Shown here piece after piece: positions 14,793-21,782 of a stretch of DNA of 26,535 nt. The position numbers and the translations under genes are program-made. The notes below the pieces were generated by a model. That model did not search any database. It was not told the DNA's origin and saw only the letters and a list, made by a program, of their open reading frames with translations. This stretch comes from an uncultured Paracoccaceae bacterium (GTDB lineage: Bacteria; Pseudomonadota; Alphaproteobacteria; Rhodobacterales; Rhodobacteraceae): positions 1 to 26,535 of the forward strand of contig CALHST010000437.1 of NCBI GenBank assembly GCA_938038825.1. The letters are read 5' to 3'. The stretch's first letter is position 1. Each line of letters begins with the position of its first letter.

Positions 14793-16500
14793 TCAGACCC
14801 ATGCTTTCAAGCTTCAGCAAGATCTGATGGGCACAGTTGTCGACATCGACGTTTTCGGTTTCGACGCGCAGTTCGGGGTTTTCGGGAACATCATAGGGGT
14901 CTGAAATCCCTGTGAATTCTTTGATTTTCCCTTCCCGTGCCAGTTTGTACAGACCTTTGCGGTCGCGGCGTTCACATTCTTCGATTGCCGTGGCGACGTG
15001 AATTTCAAGAAAGGCACCGAACTGTTCGATGTCTTCACGCACGGCGCGGCGGGTGGTGGCATAAGGCGCAATTGGCGCACAGATCGCGATACCACCGTTC
15101 TTGGTGATCTCAGAGGCCACATAACCAATCCGGCGAATGTTTAAATCGCGATGCTCTTTGGAAAAGCCCAACTCAGAGCTAAGATTTTTGCGCACGATAT
15201 CGCCATCCAGCAGGGTTACCGGACGCCCGCCCATTTCCATCAACTTCACCATCAACGCATTCGCGATGGTGGATTTGCCGGAGCCAGAAAAGCCTGTGAA
15301 AAAGACTGTAAAACCCTGTTTTGCACGTGGCGGTCTGGTTCTGCGCAGCTCGGCGACCACTTCGGGAAAAGAAAACCACTCGGGGATTTCAAGGCCTTCG
15401 GACAAACGGCGGCGCAATTCGGTCCCGGAAATGTTCAGGATCGTGACATTGTCTTTGTCGTCGATTTCATCTGCGGGTTCGTATTGGGCACGGTCTTGCA
15501 CATAGACCATGTGCTTAAAGTCGACCATTTCGATGCCCATTTCCTCTTGGTGCTCGCGAAACAGATCCTGTGCGTCATAGGGGCCGTAGAAGTCCTGTCC
15601 GGCAGAATTCTTGCCGGGACCAGCATGGTCACGGCCCACGATAAAGTGGGTGCAGCCGTGGTTCTTGCGGATCAGACCGTGCCAAACAGCCTCGCGCGGG
15701 CCGGCCATGCGCATCGCCAGATTCAGCAAAGACATGGTTGTTGTGGCGGACGGGTATTTGTCCAACACAGCTTCATAGCAGCGCACACGGGTGAAGTGAT
15801 CCACGTCGCCGGGCTTTGTGAGACCAACAACCGGATGGATAATCAAGTTGGCTTGCGCTTCTTTGGCTGCGCGGAACGTCAGTTCTTGGTGGGCGCGGTG
15901 CAGCGGGTTACGGGTTTGGAACGCCACGATACGGCGCCAGCCCAATTTGCGGAAATAGGCGCGCAACTCATTTGGTGTGTCGCGGCTGCCGCGAAAATCA
16001 TAGTGCACGGGTTGCTGAATACCTGTAATCGGGCCGCCCAAGTAAACAGCGCCAGCAGTGTTATGCAGATAGTTGACAGCAGGGTGCGCGTCGTCGTCCG
16101 CACCAAACACCTTTTCCGCCTCTTTGCTTTTGTCGGGCGTCCACCGATCGGTCACAGTCAATGTCGCCAGGATGACACCTTCTTGGTCACGCAGGGCAAT
16201 GTCCTGGCCAAGTTCAAGCGTTTGCGCAAACTCTTGGGACACGTCCAGCGTGATTGGCATGGGCCAAAGTGATCCATCTGCCAGCCGCATCGTGTCAACG
16301 ACGCTGTCGTAATCGGCTTCGCTCAAAAAACCTTTGAGAGGGTTAAACCCCCCATTCATCAACAGCTCTAGATCGCAAATCTGGCGTGGGGTCAGATCAA
16401 GGCTGACCAGATCCGCAGCTTCAACCTTCAGCTTCTGAGCGCTGTCGTAAGAGACAAACAACTCGGGAATGGGCGCCAGATTGCTTAGCATCATTGTCAA
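14782..16500 (-). CDS. sat-cysC: Bifunctional sulfate adenylyltransferase / APS kinase
   Basis: Activates sulfate with ATP to APS, then phosphorylates APS to PAPS for reductive assimilation or sulfation, in the cytoplasm. In the 572 residues, the N-terminal two thirds are a Sat-type ATP sulfurylase (PUA-like domain 1-165, catalytic domain to about 390). They carry QTRNPLHRAH (195-204) and GRDHAG (289-294). The C-terminal part, from about 395, is APS kinase with an intact P-loop GFSGSGKS (403-410) and the DGDIVR segment (432-437), so both activities look functional. The start could be 16500 or the next Met codons a few bases on, and neither has a good ribosome site. It converges with the racemase-like gene and stands alone, with no other cys genes in view. 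The fused order (sulfurylase first, kinase second) is common in alphaproteobacteria. Confidence 0.94.
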   Translation of the reverse strand: MTMMLSNLAPIPELFVSYDSAQKLKVEAADLVSLDLTPRQICDLELLMNGGFNPLKGFLSEADYDSVVDTMRLADGSLWPMPITLDVSQEFAQTLELGQDIALRDQEGVILATLTVTDRWTPDKSKEAEKVFGADDDAHPAVNYLHNTAGAVYLGGPITGIQQPVHYDFRGSRDTPNELRAYFRKLGWRRIVAFQTRNPLHRAHQELTFRAAKEAQANLIIHPVVGLTKPGDVDHFTRVRCYEAVLDKYPSATTTMSLLNLAMRMAGPREAVWHGLIRKNHGCTHFIVGRDHAGPGKNSAGQDFYGPYDAQDLFREHQEEMGIEMVDFKHMVYVQDRAQYEPADEIDDKDNVTILNISGTELRRRLSEGLEIPEWFSFPEVVAELRRTRPPRAKQGFTVFFTGFSGSGKSTIANALMVKLMEMGGRPVTLLDGDIVRKNLSSELGFSKEHRDLNIRRIGYVASEITKNGGIAICAPIAPYATTRRAVREDIEQFGAFLEIHVATAIEECERRDRKGLYKLAREGKIKEFTGISDPYDVPENPELRVETENVDVDNCAHQILLKLESMGLIKG

Positions 16501-16781
16501 AGGTCTTTCGTAATTGTCTTCGAAGAATTTCGGTTCTTGTTGGGGTCGGCGATGGCGTAAACACTGCGTGCAGTAAATGTCTAGCAGAAGTCGGAAGTTT
16601 CACCACACTACGGATAAACGTCGCAAGAAACTGGAGCATTCGAGTCACGCAAATTTCCGTTCGTGCAATTAATGGAACGGGTGATCCCAAACGACGGCAT
16701 AATTGGGGATCAACCTGTTAAGAGGCCTTGACGCCTCAACCCATGTGCCATGGGTTTTGACACAAGGTCGACATGTGCGAG
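16501..16781. other. sat-cysC upstream gap
   Basis: This 281-base stretch separates the sat-cysC start from the end of the cyclase gene. Small frames in it have no family resemblance and no ribosome sites, so I call none. It should contain the sat-cysC promoter, but no clear hexamer pair stands out. An ACTGC-GT-GCAGT dyad lies at 16563-16574, and a stable hairpin at 16738-16756 is listed separately. Confidence 0.5.
16738..16756. terminator. Perfect 8-bp hairpin downstream of the cyclase gene
   Basis: AACCCATG and CATGGGTT form a perfect inverted repeat with a three-base loop. It lies 26 bases past the cyclase stop. On the minus strand no T run follows (GAGGCG), so it would be a weak or factor-assisted terminator. 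On the plus strand TTGACA follows. A GAGGC/GCCTC repeat lies beside it at 16722-16737. Confidence 0.4.
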
Positions 16782-18476
16782 CTAGGCCGATTTGGACGTA
16801 TCAGATGGTGCTTCAAACAAGTCGTGCAAAGCCGAAAGTTTTGGAACTGGCAGTGCGGGCAAAGGTGCCGCAACGCCGCGCAACTCTAAAGTCGCGAAGT
16901 CTAATGCATCAGTCGAAACGCCCGCCGCGTCCAACAGCGGCTTGGAAAAGAGTCCTTCGACCCCCAAAGCCTTCGTTTCGGATTCCAATCGGCTGGCTGT
17001 GTTCACAGTGTCCCCGATCAGGGTACGCGGTGCTTGGCCCTGAGCGCCAATTTCGCCCAACACTAGGGTGCCTAGATGTAAACCCAATCCGATCTTGACG
17101 GCTTCGCTACCTTCGATTTCGAGGCGCTGGTTGAAATGTTCCAGAGCAAGCCCAATGTCCTTGGCTGCTTTCAGTCCCGCCCGTGCCGAACTGTGCGCAT
17201 CTTTGGTTTCAAAAACCGCCAATAAACCGTCGCCCAGATATTTGTCGACGGTCCCACCTGCGTTGTTGATTGCCGGGACAATGGCATCAAAGAAACGGTT
17301 CAGCAGAAACACCACGTCATATGGCAGTTGCCCCGTCGTGCGCGCTGTAAATCCGCGCATGTCTAAAAATAGAATTGCGAACTGGGCTTCTTTGCCTTGA
17401 ACGGCATGGTCCCGTTTCGTACGCCCATCGGGTTGGAACATGCGGTAAACCGTCGTTGCTTCTGTTGGGCGCATTTGACAAGCCAGCCGGGCAGTCGGTG
17501 GGGCGCCAACCGACCTTAACGCGGCTATTTCCGCGTCTAAGGGGGGTGTCAGAAATTCGCCCCCGCTTTCAACAATCACGCGGCAGGTCGTACAGCGGCC
17601 TTTGCCCCCGCATAATGATGTGTGAGGAACCCCTGCCTCGCGGCTGATATCCAGCAACGTTGGTCCCGGAGCACAAGAAATCGTTGGGCCATCGACATAG
17701 GTGATTTTCAATCGCCGTTTCGGACGCGTAATCTGGCGAAAACAATACAGCGCCACGACAACACCCAACAGGGCGATGACCAAATACATCAACCACGTTG
17801 ATTGAATGATCAAAACGTCAAATTCGGGCGGCCCTGGCCAGTTTGTATCGTCCAGAAAATCAAGTTGAGTGTCTTCCGGACCGTTCAATTGAGCATGCGC
17901 ATATCGCCCTGCGGTGGCGAAACCTGACAATGCAAAGGCTGGGATCAAAACGGCAATTGCCAAAAGTGTTGCGATATTATTGCGCCAAACGTCGGTCAGG
18001 CGAAGCCACATGTGCAGGCCAATGCATCCGTGAATCCATGTCACAAGCAGCAAGAATGCTTGCTGCCATCCATCACCTGTTTTCCAAATAAGACCCGCAA
18101 GATAGGCAACTGTATCATTGGTTTCAAATTGTGCTGCGCTGCCACGGGTGAACACAATATGCGTCGCCAGCATTAGGGGAATAAGTATCCCGAACCCAAC
18201 TTGCGTGACATCAACAAGGCTTAGCCGAAGCCGCATCTTGTAAGCCACTTTGCCAAGGGCGAGCCCCGCATGCACCAAAAGAGCGCCATACAGCAAGATC
18301 GTGCCGGGCCAGCTGCGAATGACCCATTTGCGTGCCAGTTGAAAACTGTCCGCGATTTCGGGCGAAACGATAAACAGACCAATATTGAAAAAGTGCAAAA
18401 GGACATAAATGAACAGGATCAAACCTGTTATTATCCTTAACTGCGTTGTCCGTGACCCTCGCCAAAGCGCGTTCAT
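16782..18476 (-). CDS. Membrane-anchored ferredoxin-adenylate cyclase fusion (CyaC-like)
   Basis: Probably makes cAMP in response to the redox state of the membrane or quinone pool. The 564 residues fall into three parts. Residues 1-250 contain six membrane helices (about 13-36, 57-76, 89-109, 138-158, 167-189, 222-246) with His28, His69, His106, His149 and His155 inside them. This pattern fits a diheme-b anchor of the succinate dehydrogenase type. Residues 255-345 are a plant-type [2Fe-2S] ferredoxin domain with Cys289, Cys295, Cys298 and Cys333. Residues 365-500 are a class III cyclase with metal-binding Asp372 and Asp416, Lys412 and Asp489 specifying ATP, and Asn492 and Arg496 for the transition state. 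All catalytic residues are present. The ATG at 18476 follows GAGGG. S. meliloti CyaC is a redox-regulated relative by recollection. It lies 160 bases downstream of trxB on the same strand. Confidence 0.9.
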   Translation of the reverse strand: MNALWRGSRTTQLRIITGLILFIYVLLHFFNIGLFIVSPEIADSFQLARKWVIRSWPGTILLYGALLVHAGLALGKVAYKMRLRLSLVDVTQVGFGILIPLMLATHIVFTRGSAAQFETNDTVAYLAGLIWKTGDGWQQAFLLLVTWIHGCIGLHMWLRLTDVWRNNIATLLAIAVLIPAFALSGFATAGRYAHAQLNGPEDTQLDFLDDTNWPGPPEFDVLIIQSTWLMYLVIALLGVVVALYCFRQITRPKRRLKITYVDGPTISCAPGPTLLDISREAGVPHTSLCGGKGRCTTCRVIVESGGEFLTPPLDAEIAALRSVGAPPTARLACQMRPTEATTVYRMFQPDGRTKRDHAVQGKEAQFAILFLDMRGFTARTTGQLPYDVVFLLNRFFDAIVPAINNAGGTVDKYLGDGLLAVFETKDAHSSARAGLKAAKDIGLALEHFNQRLEIEGSEAVKIGLGLHLGTLVLGEIGAQGQAPRTLIGDTVNTASRLESETKALGVEGLFSKPLLDAAGVSTDALDFATLELRGVAAPLPALPVPKLSALHDLFEAPSDTSKSA

Positions 18477-18560
18477 TTCAACCCTCGACTTTCACAACCA
18501 AGGTGATGGGCAGAATAGGGTCAGGTCAAGGGCGCAATCTGCCAGACGTCAAGCAAACAC

Positions 18561-18617
18561 CCGCCAAGCCACGCCAAACGCGCGCAAACGCGTTGGTATC
18601 ATGTCACGCCTTGGCGG
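18561..18617. repeat. Nested inverted repeat between trxB and the cyclase gene
   Basis: An outer perfect 8-bp pair, CCGCCAAG (18561-18568) and CTTGGCGG (18610-18617), encloses an inner pair, CCAAACGCG (18574-18582) and CGCGTTGG (18589-18596). The inner pair has one bulged base and a six-base loop. The whole folds into a 57-base double-tier hairpin. It begins 20 bases after the trxB stop, so it can act as terminator, message-end stabiliser or attenuator before the cyclase gene. No T run follows on either strand. Confidence 0.6.
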
Positions 18618-18636
18618 CTCTTTCATCGCAATGGAT

Positions 18637-19602
18637 TTATTCAGCAGCCAAAGCTGCATCGTCTTCCTGTTCCGCCAACCAACGCTCTGCTTCCAAAGCC
18701 GCCATGCACCCCATGCCAGCCGAGGTAACAGCCTGACGGTATTTATGGTCCGTTAAATCGCCAGCTGCAAAAATTCCTGGGATGGATGTTTCTGTGCTGT
18801 CTGGTTTGGTGACCACATAGCCGCCCATATGGGTTTCCAGAACGTCTTTGACCAATTCATTGGCGGGTGCATGCCCAATGGCGATGAACACACCTTTGCA
18901 GGGGATTTCAGTGATCTCGCCTGTTTTTGTATGTTTGACTTTCACGCCTTCTACGCCCAGCGGGTCTTCGCCGCCAATGACTTCATCCACTTCGTGGAAC
19001 CACAAAGGTTCAATCTTGGGGTTCTTGAAAAGGCGATCTTGCAAGATTTTTTCTGAACGCAATTCGTCGCGCCTGTGGATCAGCGTGACCTTGGAGGCGA
19101 AATTGGTCAGGAACAGGGCTTCTTCGACAGCCGTGTTGCCGCCACCCACGACCACAATCTCCTGACCCCGGTAAAAAAAGCCATCACATGTGGCGCACGC
19201 GGAAACACCAAAGCCTTTAAATTTTTCTTCTGATGGCAATCCAAGCCACTTGGCACGAGCCCCGGTTGCAAGAATGACGGCGTCGGCCACATATTCTGTG
19301 CCGCTGTCTGATTGGCAAACAAAAGGACGGTTTTCAAAATCGATGCTGGAAATGATGTCGCTGACGACCTCGCAGCCCATCGCTTTGGCATGCGTTTCCA
19401 TACGCACCATCAAATCCGGGCCTTGTACTTCGGAATCACCGGGCCAGTTTTCGACTTCTGTTGTTGTTGTGAGCTGCCCGCCGGGTTCGATCCCTTGCAC
19501 CAAGATGGGTTCCACCATCGCGCGCGCGGCATAAACGCCTGCTGTATAGCCCGCTGGGCCTGACCCTATGATAAGCACTTTGGTGCGCCGTTGTTCCGCC
19601 AT
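18637..19602 (-). CDS. trxB: Thioredoxin reductase TrxB
   Basis: NADPH-dependent flavoenzyme that reduces thioredoxin in the cytoplasm. The 321 residues contain the FAD site IIGSGPAGYTA, the redox-active CATC pair (136-139), the NADPH-binding VVVGGGNTAVEEA with the following HRRD, and the C-terminal FAD motif IFAAGDLTDHKYRQ. I chose the ATG at 19600-19602, since GGGGG precedes it by five bases; a GTG at 19614 in the same frame is the alternative. It is divergent from the lrp-type gene across a 199-bp gap and lies upstream of the cyclase on the same strand. It has the family's usual length, and nothing is missing. Confidence 0.95.
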   Translation of the reverse strand: MAEQRRTKVLIIGSGPAGYTAGVYAARAMVEPILVQGIEPGGQLTTTTEVENWPGDSEVQGPDLMVRMETHAKAMGCEVVSDIISSIDFENRPFVCQSDSGTEYVADAVILATGARAKWLGLPSEEKFKGFGVSACATCDGFFYRGQEIVVVGGGNTAVEEALFLTNFASKVTLIHRRDELRSEKILQDRLFKNPKIEPLWFHEVDEVIGGEDPLGVEGVKVKHTKTGEITEIPCKGVFIAIGHAPANELVKDVLETHMGGYVVTKPDSTETSIPGIFAAGDLTDHKYRQAVTSAGMGCMAALEAERWLAEQEDDAALAAE

Positions 19603-19746
19603 CTGATCCCCCACGCGTCAACTTGTATAGGTCGGTGATATAGCGTTCCTTTAAGGCGGCTTAAACCCATACATTGTCGTGATTTCGCGGGGCTGGGTCA
19701 TTTCATTATGTATATCTGCGAAAGAAAATTGCCGCCAATTGAAATA

Positions 19747-19776
19747 TTGTTGCGCATGGCTCTGCCCTGCTATAAG
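19747..19776 (+). promoter_or_regulatory. Possible sigma70 promoter of the Lrp-type gene
   Basis: TTGTTG and TATAAG are separated by 18 bases, close to the TTGACA/TATAAT pattern. The -10 box lies 25 bases before the start codon, with an AGGAGG ribosome site in between. This is a visual match only. Confidence 0.45.
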
Positions 19777-19801
19777 AATCGTAATTCAACAGGAGGTGTG
19801 C

Positions 19802-20302
19802 ATGGCTGGGATAGGGCTTGACCCAATTGACCGGAAAATTCTTGCTGAATTGCAGGCTGATGGTCGTATGACAAATGTCGAATTGGCAAAGCGGGTCGGT
19901 ATTTCTGCGCCTCCATGCTTGCGCCGTGTACGTACATTGGAAGAACAGGGCTATATCAAAGGCTATCATGCGGACGTAGATGCACGGGCCCTTGGATTTG
20001 AAGTCCAGGTGTTTGCGATGGTGGGTTTGGCCAGTCAGGCCAAAGCGGATCTGACGGCTTTTGAAGATCAATGCCGCGCATGGCCACTTGTTCGCGAATG
20101 TCACATGCTGAATGGAGAGGTCGACTTTCTGTTGAAATGTACAGCCCCTGACCTGTCCAGCTTTCAAACCTTTTTGACCGATGCGCTTTTGACGACCCCG
20201 AATGTCGAAAGTGTTAAAACGTCGCTCGTTATTAAAGAAGCAAAGGACACGCCCGGCGTGCCCTTTGATGTTTTGGAAGAACGGTTGGAAATTTCTGCCT
20301 AA
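19802..20302 (+). CDS. Lrp/AsnC family transcriptional regulator
   Basis: DNA-binding regulator that usually responds to an amino acid. The 166 residues have an N-terminal helix-turn-helix (LDPIDRKILAELQADGRMTNVELAKRVGISAPPCLRRVRTLEEQGYI, about 6-52) and a C-terminal RAM/AsnC ligand-binding domain (about 65-150, with VRECHMLNGEVDFLLKC). The ATG at 19802 follows a perfect AGGAGG by five bases. A frame reaching back to 19679 has no ribosome site. It is divergent from trxB and may regulate it or itself, but no symmetric site stands out in the gap. It ends eight bases before the convergent Hint-domain gene. The effector is unknown. Confidence 0.9.
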   Translation: MAGIGLDPIDRKILAELQADGRMTNVELAKRVGISAPPCLRRVRTLEEQGYIKGYHADVDARALGFEVQVFAMVGLASQAKADLTAFEDQCRAWPLVRECHMLNGEVDFLLKCTAPDLSSFQTFLTDALLTTPNVESVKTSLVIKEAKDTPGVPFDVLEERLEISA

Positions 20303-20310
20303 CCAGAAGG

Positions 20311-21138
20311 CTAGACAAGTTCCAGATGTCTGTTCGCCGGTTCTTCCGGTGCGCGCGGGTGGGCCAAAGGCCCAAACTCGCTGGCATGCGAGATATGTGG
20401 GAACATACGCAAAAACAGATCACGCATGCTGTGTGACACCATGCGCAGGCTTTGACTGCCCGGGTGGAACGTTTCGCATTCCAAATCGTTTGCGCGAATG
20501 GCAGCATGGCGATCCAAAACGATGTGAAACAGGGTCACGGCGGTTGGGGGCGTTACTTCGATCACATTCACACCATCCACAAATTCTTGAACGGGGGACA
20601 ACATCACTTGTGCGCCCCCTTCGGCCCTTAAATGAGCAGGTGTTTGCAAAATTCGGGCACCCGGGCCCAGCGTCAAAAACCGATCTGGACGGGCTTGTCC
20701 AAACACGTCGGACATGATGCGTACCAATGGGGTGCGTTCACGCTTTGGCTGTGCAAGACGAAATTCAGCACACCCAATCCACATCACTGTGGCTGGTTGA
20801 CCTGAAGTTGTCCAAAGACGGTCGCCAGGTTGAGCATCTTCAATCGCCAATTCGCCTGTTTCCGTTTGCAGGATAGTCCCGCGTGCAAATGCCGAGAACG
20901 CATTTTCGAATAAAGGCAACGTTGGAACGGTCATTTGTTCGATAAACCGGCTTCCATCTTTACGGAGAGCCGCAATTTCCACCAGGCGTGTGCCAAATTG
21001 CACAACGCCTGTCTGGTCCTTGGAGGAGAGAGAGCGGGTCTGAGAGACGACCCTGGAGGGAACCGCTGTCGAAGCAGCGCGGTAGGACAAAACCAAATGA
21101 GCACCTATTACTTGGTATCTCAACCGTCTCGGCCCCAC
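20311..21138 (-). CDS. Hint-domain (Hedgehog/intein type 2) protein
   Basis: Contains a Hint_2 domain of the kind abundant in Rhodobacteraceae. The frame from 21138 encodes 275 residues. A conserved N-terminal part (TGVVQFGTRLVEIAALRKDGSRFIEQMTVPTLPLFENAF) precedes the Hint start (FARGTILQTETGELAIEDAQPGDRLWT, from about 84). LTLGPGARILQTPAHLR and FVDGVNVIEVTPPTAVTLFHIVLDRHAAI are the further Hint strands, and the C-terminus is SHSMRDLFLRMFPHI. The usual Hint nucleophilic Cys/Ser is not obvious at the domain start (Ala-Arg-Gly-Thr), so self-splicing is doubtful. No signal peptide is seen. The start is uncertain: GTG at 21138, or TTG at 21123 or 21096. The molecular function is unknown to me. 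Confidence 0.75.
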   Translation of the reverse strand: MGPRRLRYQVIGAHLVLSYRAASTAVPSRVVSQTRSLSSKDQTGVVQFGTRLVEIAALRKDGSRFIEQMTVPTLPLFENAFSAFARGTILQTETGELAIEDAQPGDRLWTTSGQPATVMWIGCAEFRLAQPKRERTPLVRIMSDVFGQARPDRFLTLGPGARILQTPAHLRAEGGAQVMLSPVQEFVDGVNVIEVTPPTAVTLFHIVLDRHAAIRANDLECETFHPGSQSLRMVSHSMRDLFLRMFPHISHASEFGPLAHPRAPEEPANRHLELV

Positions 21139-21300
21139 CGACGACGACAGAAGGAAAAAACGTTTCTGTTGAGACTAGTAATCGCCACAAACAAAGCCAT
21201 CCGTCAAACTTTGAGCAACATTGATGCCGAAAGTCAGGACAATCCTTTCGCCATCCGCGAAACTGTTTCTAAACAATTAGCAGATCACGCCACATTCTGA
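21097..21300 (+). CDS. Possible small protein (67 aa), doubtful
   Basis: An ATG at 21097 follows TAGGA by nine bases and opens a 67-residue basic frame (MSTYYLVSQPSRPHRRRQ and onward) ending at 21300. It resembles no family I know. Its codons include many that are rare elsewhere in the window (AGA, CTA, GTA, TTA). Its first part lies antisense to the uncertain 5' end of the Hint-domain gene. It is kept only as a candidate. The Hint promoter region is the other explanation for this stretch. Confidence 0.25.
   Translation: MSTYYLVSQPSRPHRRRQKEKTFLLRLVIATNKAIRQTLSNIDAESQDNPFAIRETVSKQLADHATF
21178..21207 (-). promoter_or_regulatory. Weak promoter candidate for the Hint-domain gene
   Basis: On the minus strand TTGACG (21202-21207) and GATTAC (21178-21183) are 18 bases apart. 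Transcription would start near 21171, upstream of all Hint start candidates. The -10 box matches consensus at only three positions. Confidence 0.3.
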
Positions 21301-21312
21301 TTCTGTGAACGC

Positions 21313-21346
21313 AAAAAAAAAGCCCCGATGATTGAATCACCGGGGC
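21313..21346 (-). terminator. Strong intrinsic terminator of the 47-residue gene
   Basis: On the minus strand a GC-rich arm (GCCCCGGTGATT) pairs with AATCATCGGGGC around a three-base loop, with one G-U pair. Nine T follow (21313-21321). It lies 25 bases past the stop of the small gene at 21372. This is the clearest intrinsic terminator in the window. Confidence 0.92.
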
Positions 21347-21371
21347 ATAGTCGAGGGAGGTTACTTGTCGT

Positions 21372-21515
21372 CTATGCGCGTTTGAGAGAGACCGCTTTGG
21401 AGGAGCGTTTGATGATGAAGTCGTCGCGACGCGCGCCGCGAGACCATGGAAGTTCGACCGAGGTTGATTTTGCAGTTTTGACAACTGATGCGATGAATTT
21501 TGATTTGCCTGTCAT
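21372..21515 (-). CDS. Conserved small basic protein, 47 aa
   Basis: MTGKSKFIASVVKTAKSTSVELPWSRGARRDDF and onward is a 47-residue protein rich in Lys and Arg (net strongly positive), with no membrane helix or signal. It resembles short hypothetical proteins I recall from Rhodobacterales genomes that share the K-S-K-F-I and P-W-x-R-G-x-R-R elements. The function is unknown. I chose the ATG at 21513-21515, since the frame upstream (to 21782) has no family-like sequence; a GAGG lies about 12 bases before the start. The dedicated terminator just downstream and a long AT-rich leader support an independently transcribed gene. Basic charge and size would suit binding to nucleic acid or ribosome, which is a guess. 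Confidence 0.65.
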   Translation of the reverse strand: MTGKSKFIASVVKTAKSTSVELPWSRGARRDDFIIKRSSKAVSLKRA

Positions 21516-21782
21516 TCTCGTCTGCCTCGGTTCTGCTCGTGTTGTTTCGTTGTTGAGGACAATCTGACGGTTTAATCGGGCGTCTTTGAGGCAATTAGGA
21601 TTTTTTGCGCATTTTTTTGGGAAAATTTGCAGGCGGACTGTGCCGAATTTCGAGACAATGGAAAAAATGTTAAAAAACAGCCGATTACTGGGTTTCAAGA
21701 AACAGTCAGTGAAATTGCAAATGATTGTTTCTTTTGAATTGAGGCGCTGACATGGCGGGGCTTTGCCCCGTTTGCGCCGCAA
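21516..21782. other. AT-rich gap between pgeF and the 47-aa gene
   Basis: This 267-base stretch is visibly richer in A and T than its surroundings, with several A and T runs around 21600-21680. It should hold the promoter of the 47-aa gene and a leader. A TTGAAA with a loose TTTAAC 18 bases on lies around 21671-21700 on the minus strand. The pgeF-end hairpin is listed separately. No other gene is supported. Confidence 0.4.
21743..21778 (-). terminator. Nested hairpin after pgeF
   Basis: CGGGGC (21756-21761) and GCCCCG (21765-21770) form a perfect stem with a three-base loop, inside an outer GGCGC/GCGCC pair (21743-21747, 21774-21778). It starts four bases after the pgeF stop. No T run follows, so it may be factor-dependent or an end-stabiliser. 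The GGGGCTTTGCCCC core recurs at 24856-24871. Confidence 0.5.

Noticed and set aside
16563..16574. ACTGC-GT-GCAGT dyad as a regulator site
   Set aside because: The arms are only five bases and there is no known motif match or second copy, so chance is likely.
16494..16721. Plus-strand small frame in the sat-cysC upstream gap
   Set aside because: No ribosome site, no family and no matching neighbours.
21516..21782. N-terminal extension of the 47-aa protein
   Set aside because: It is an AT-rich leader without family-like sequence; the conserved-looking part begins MTGKSKF.
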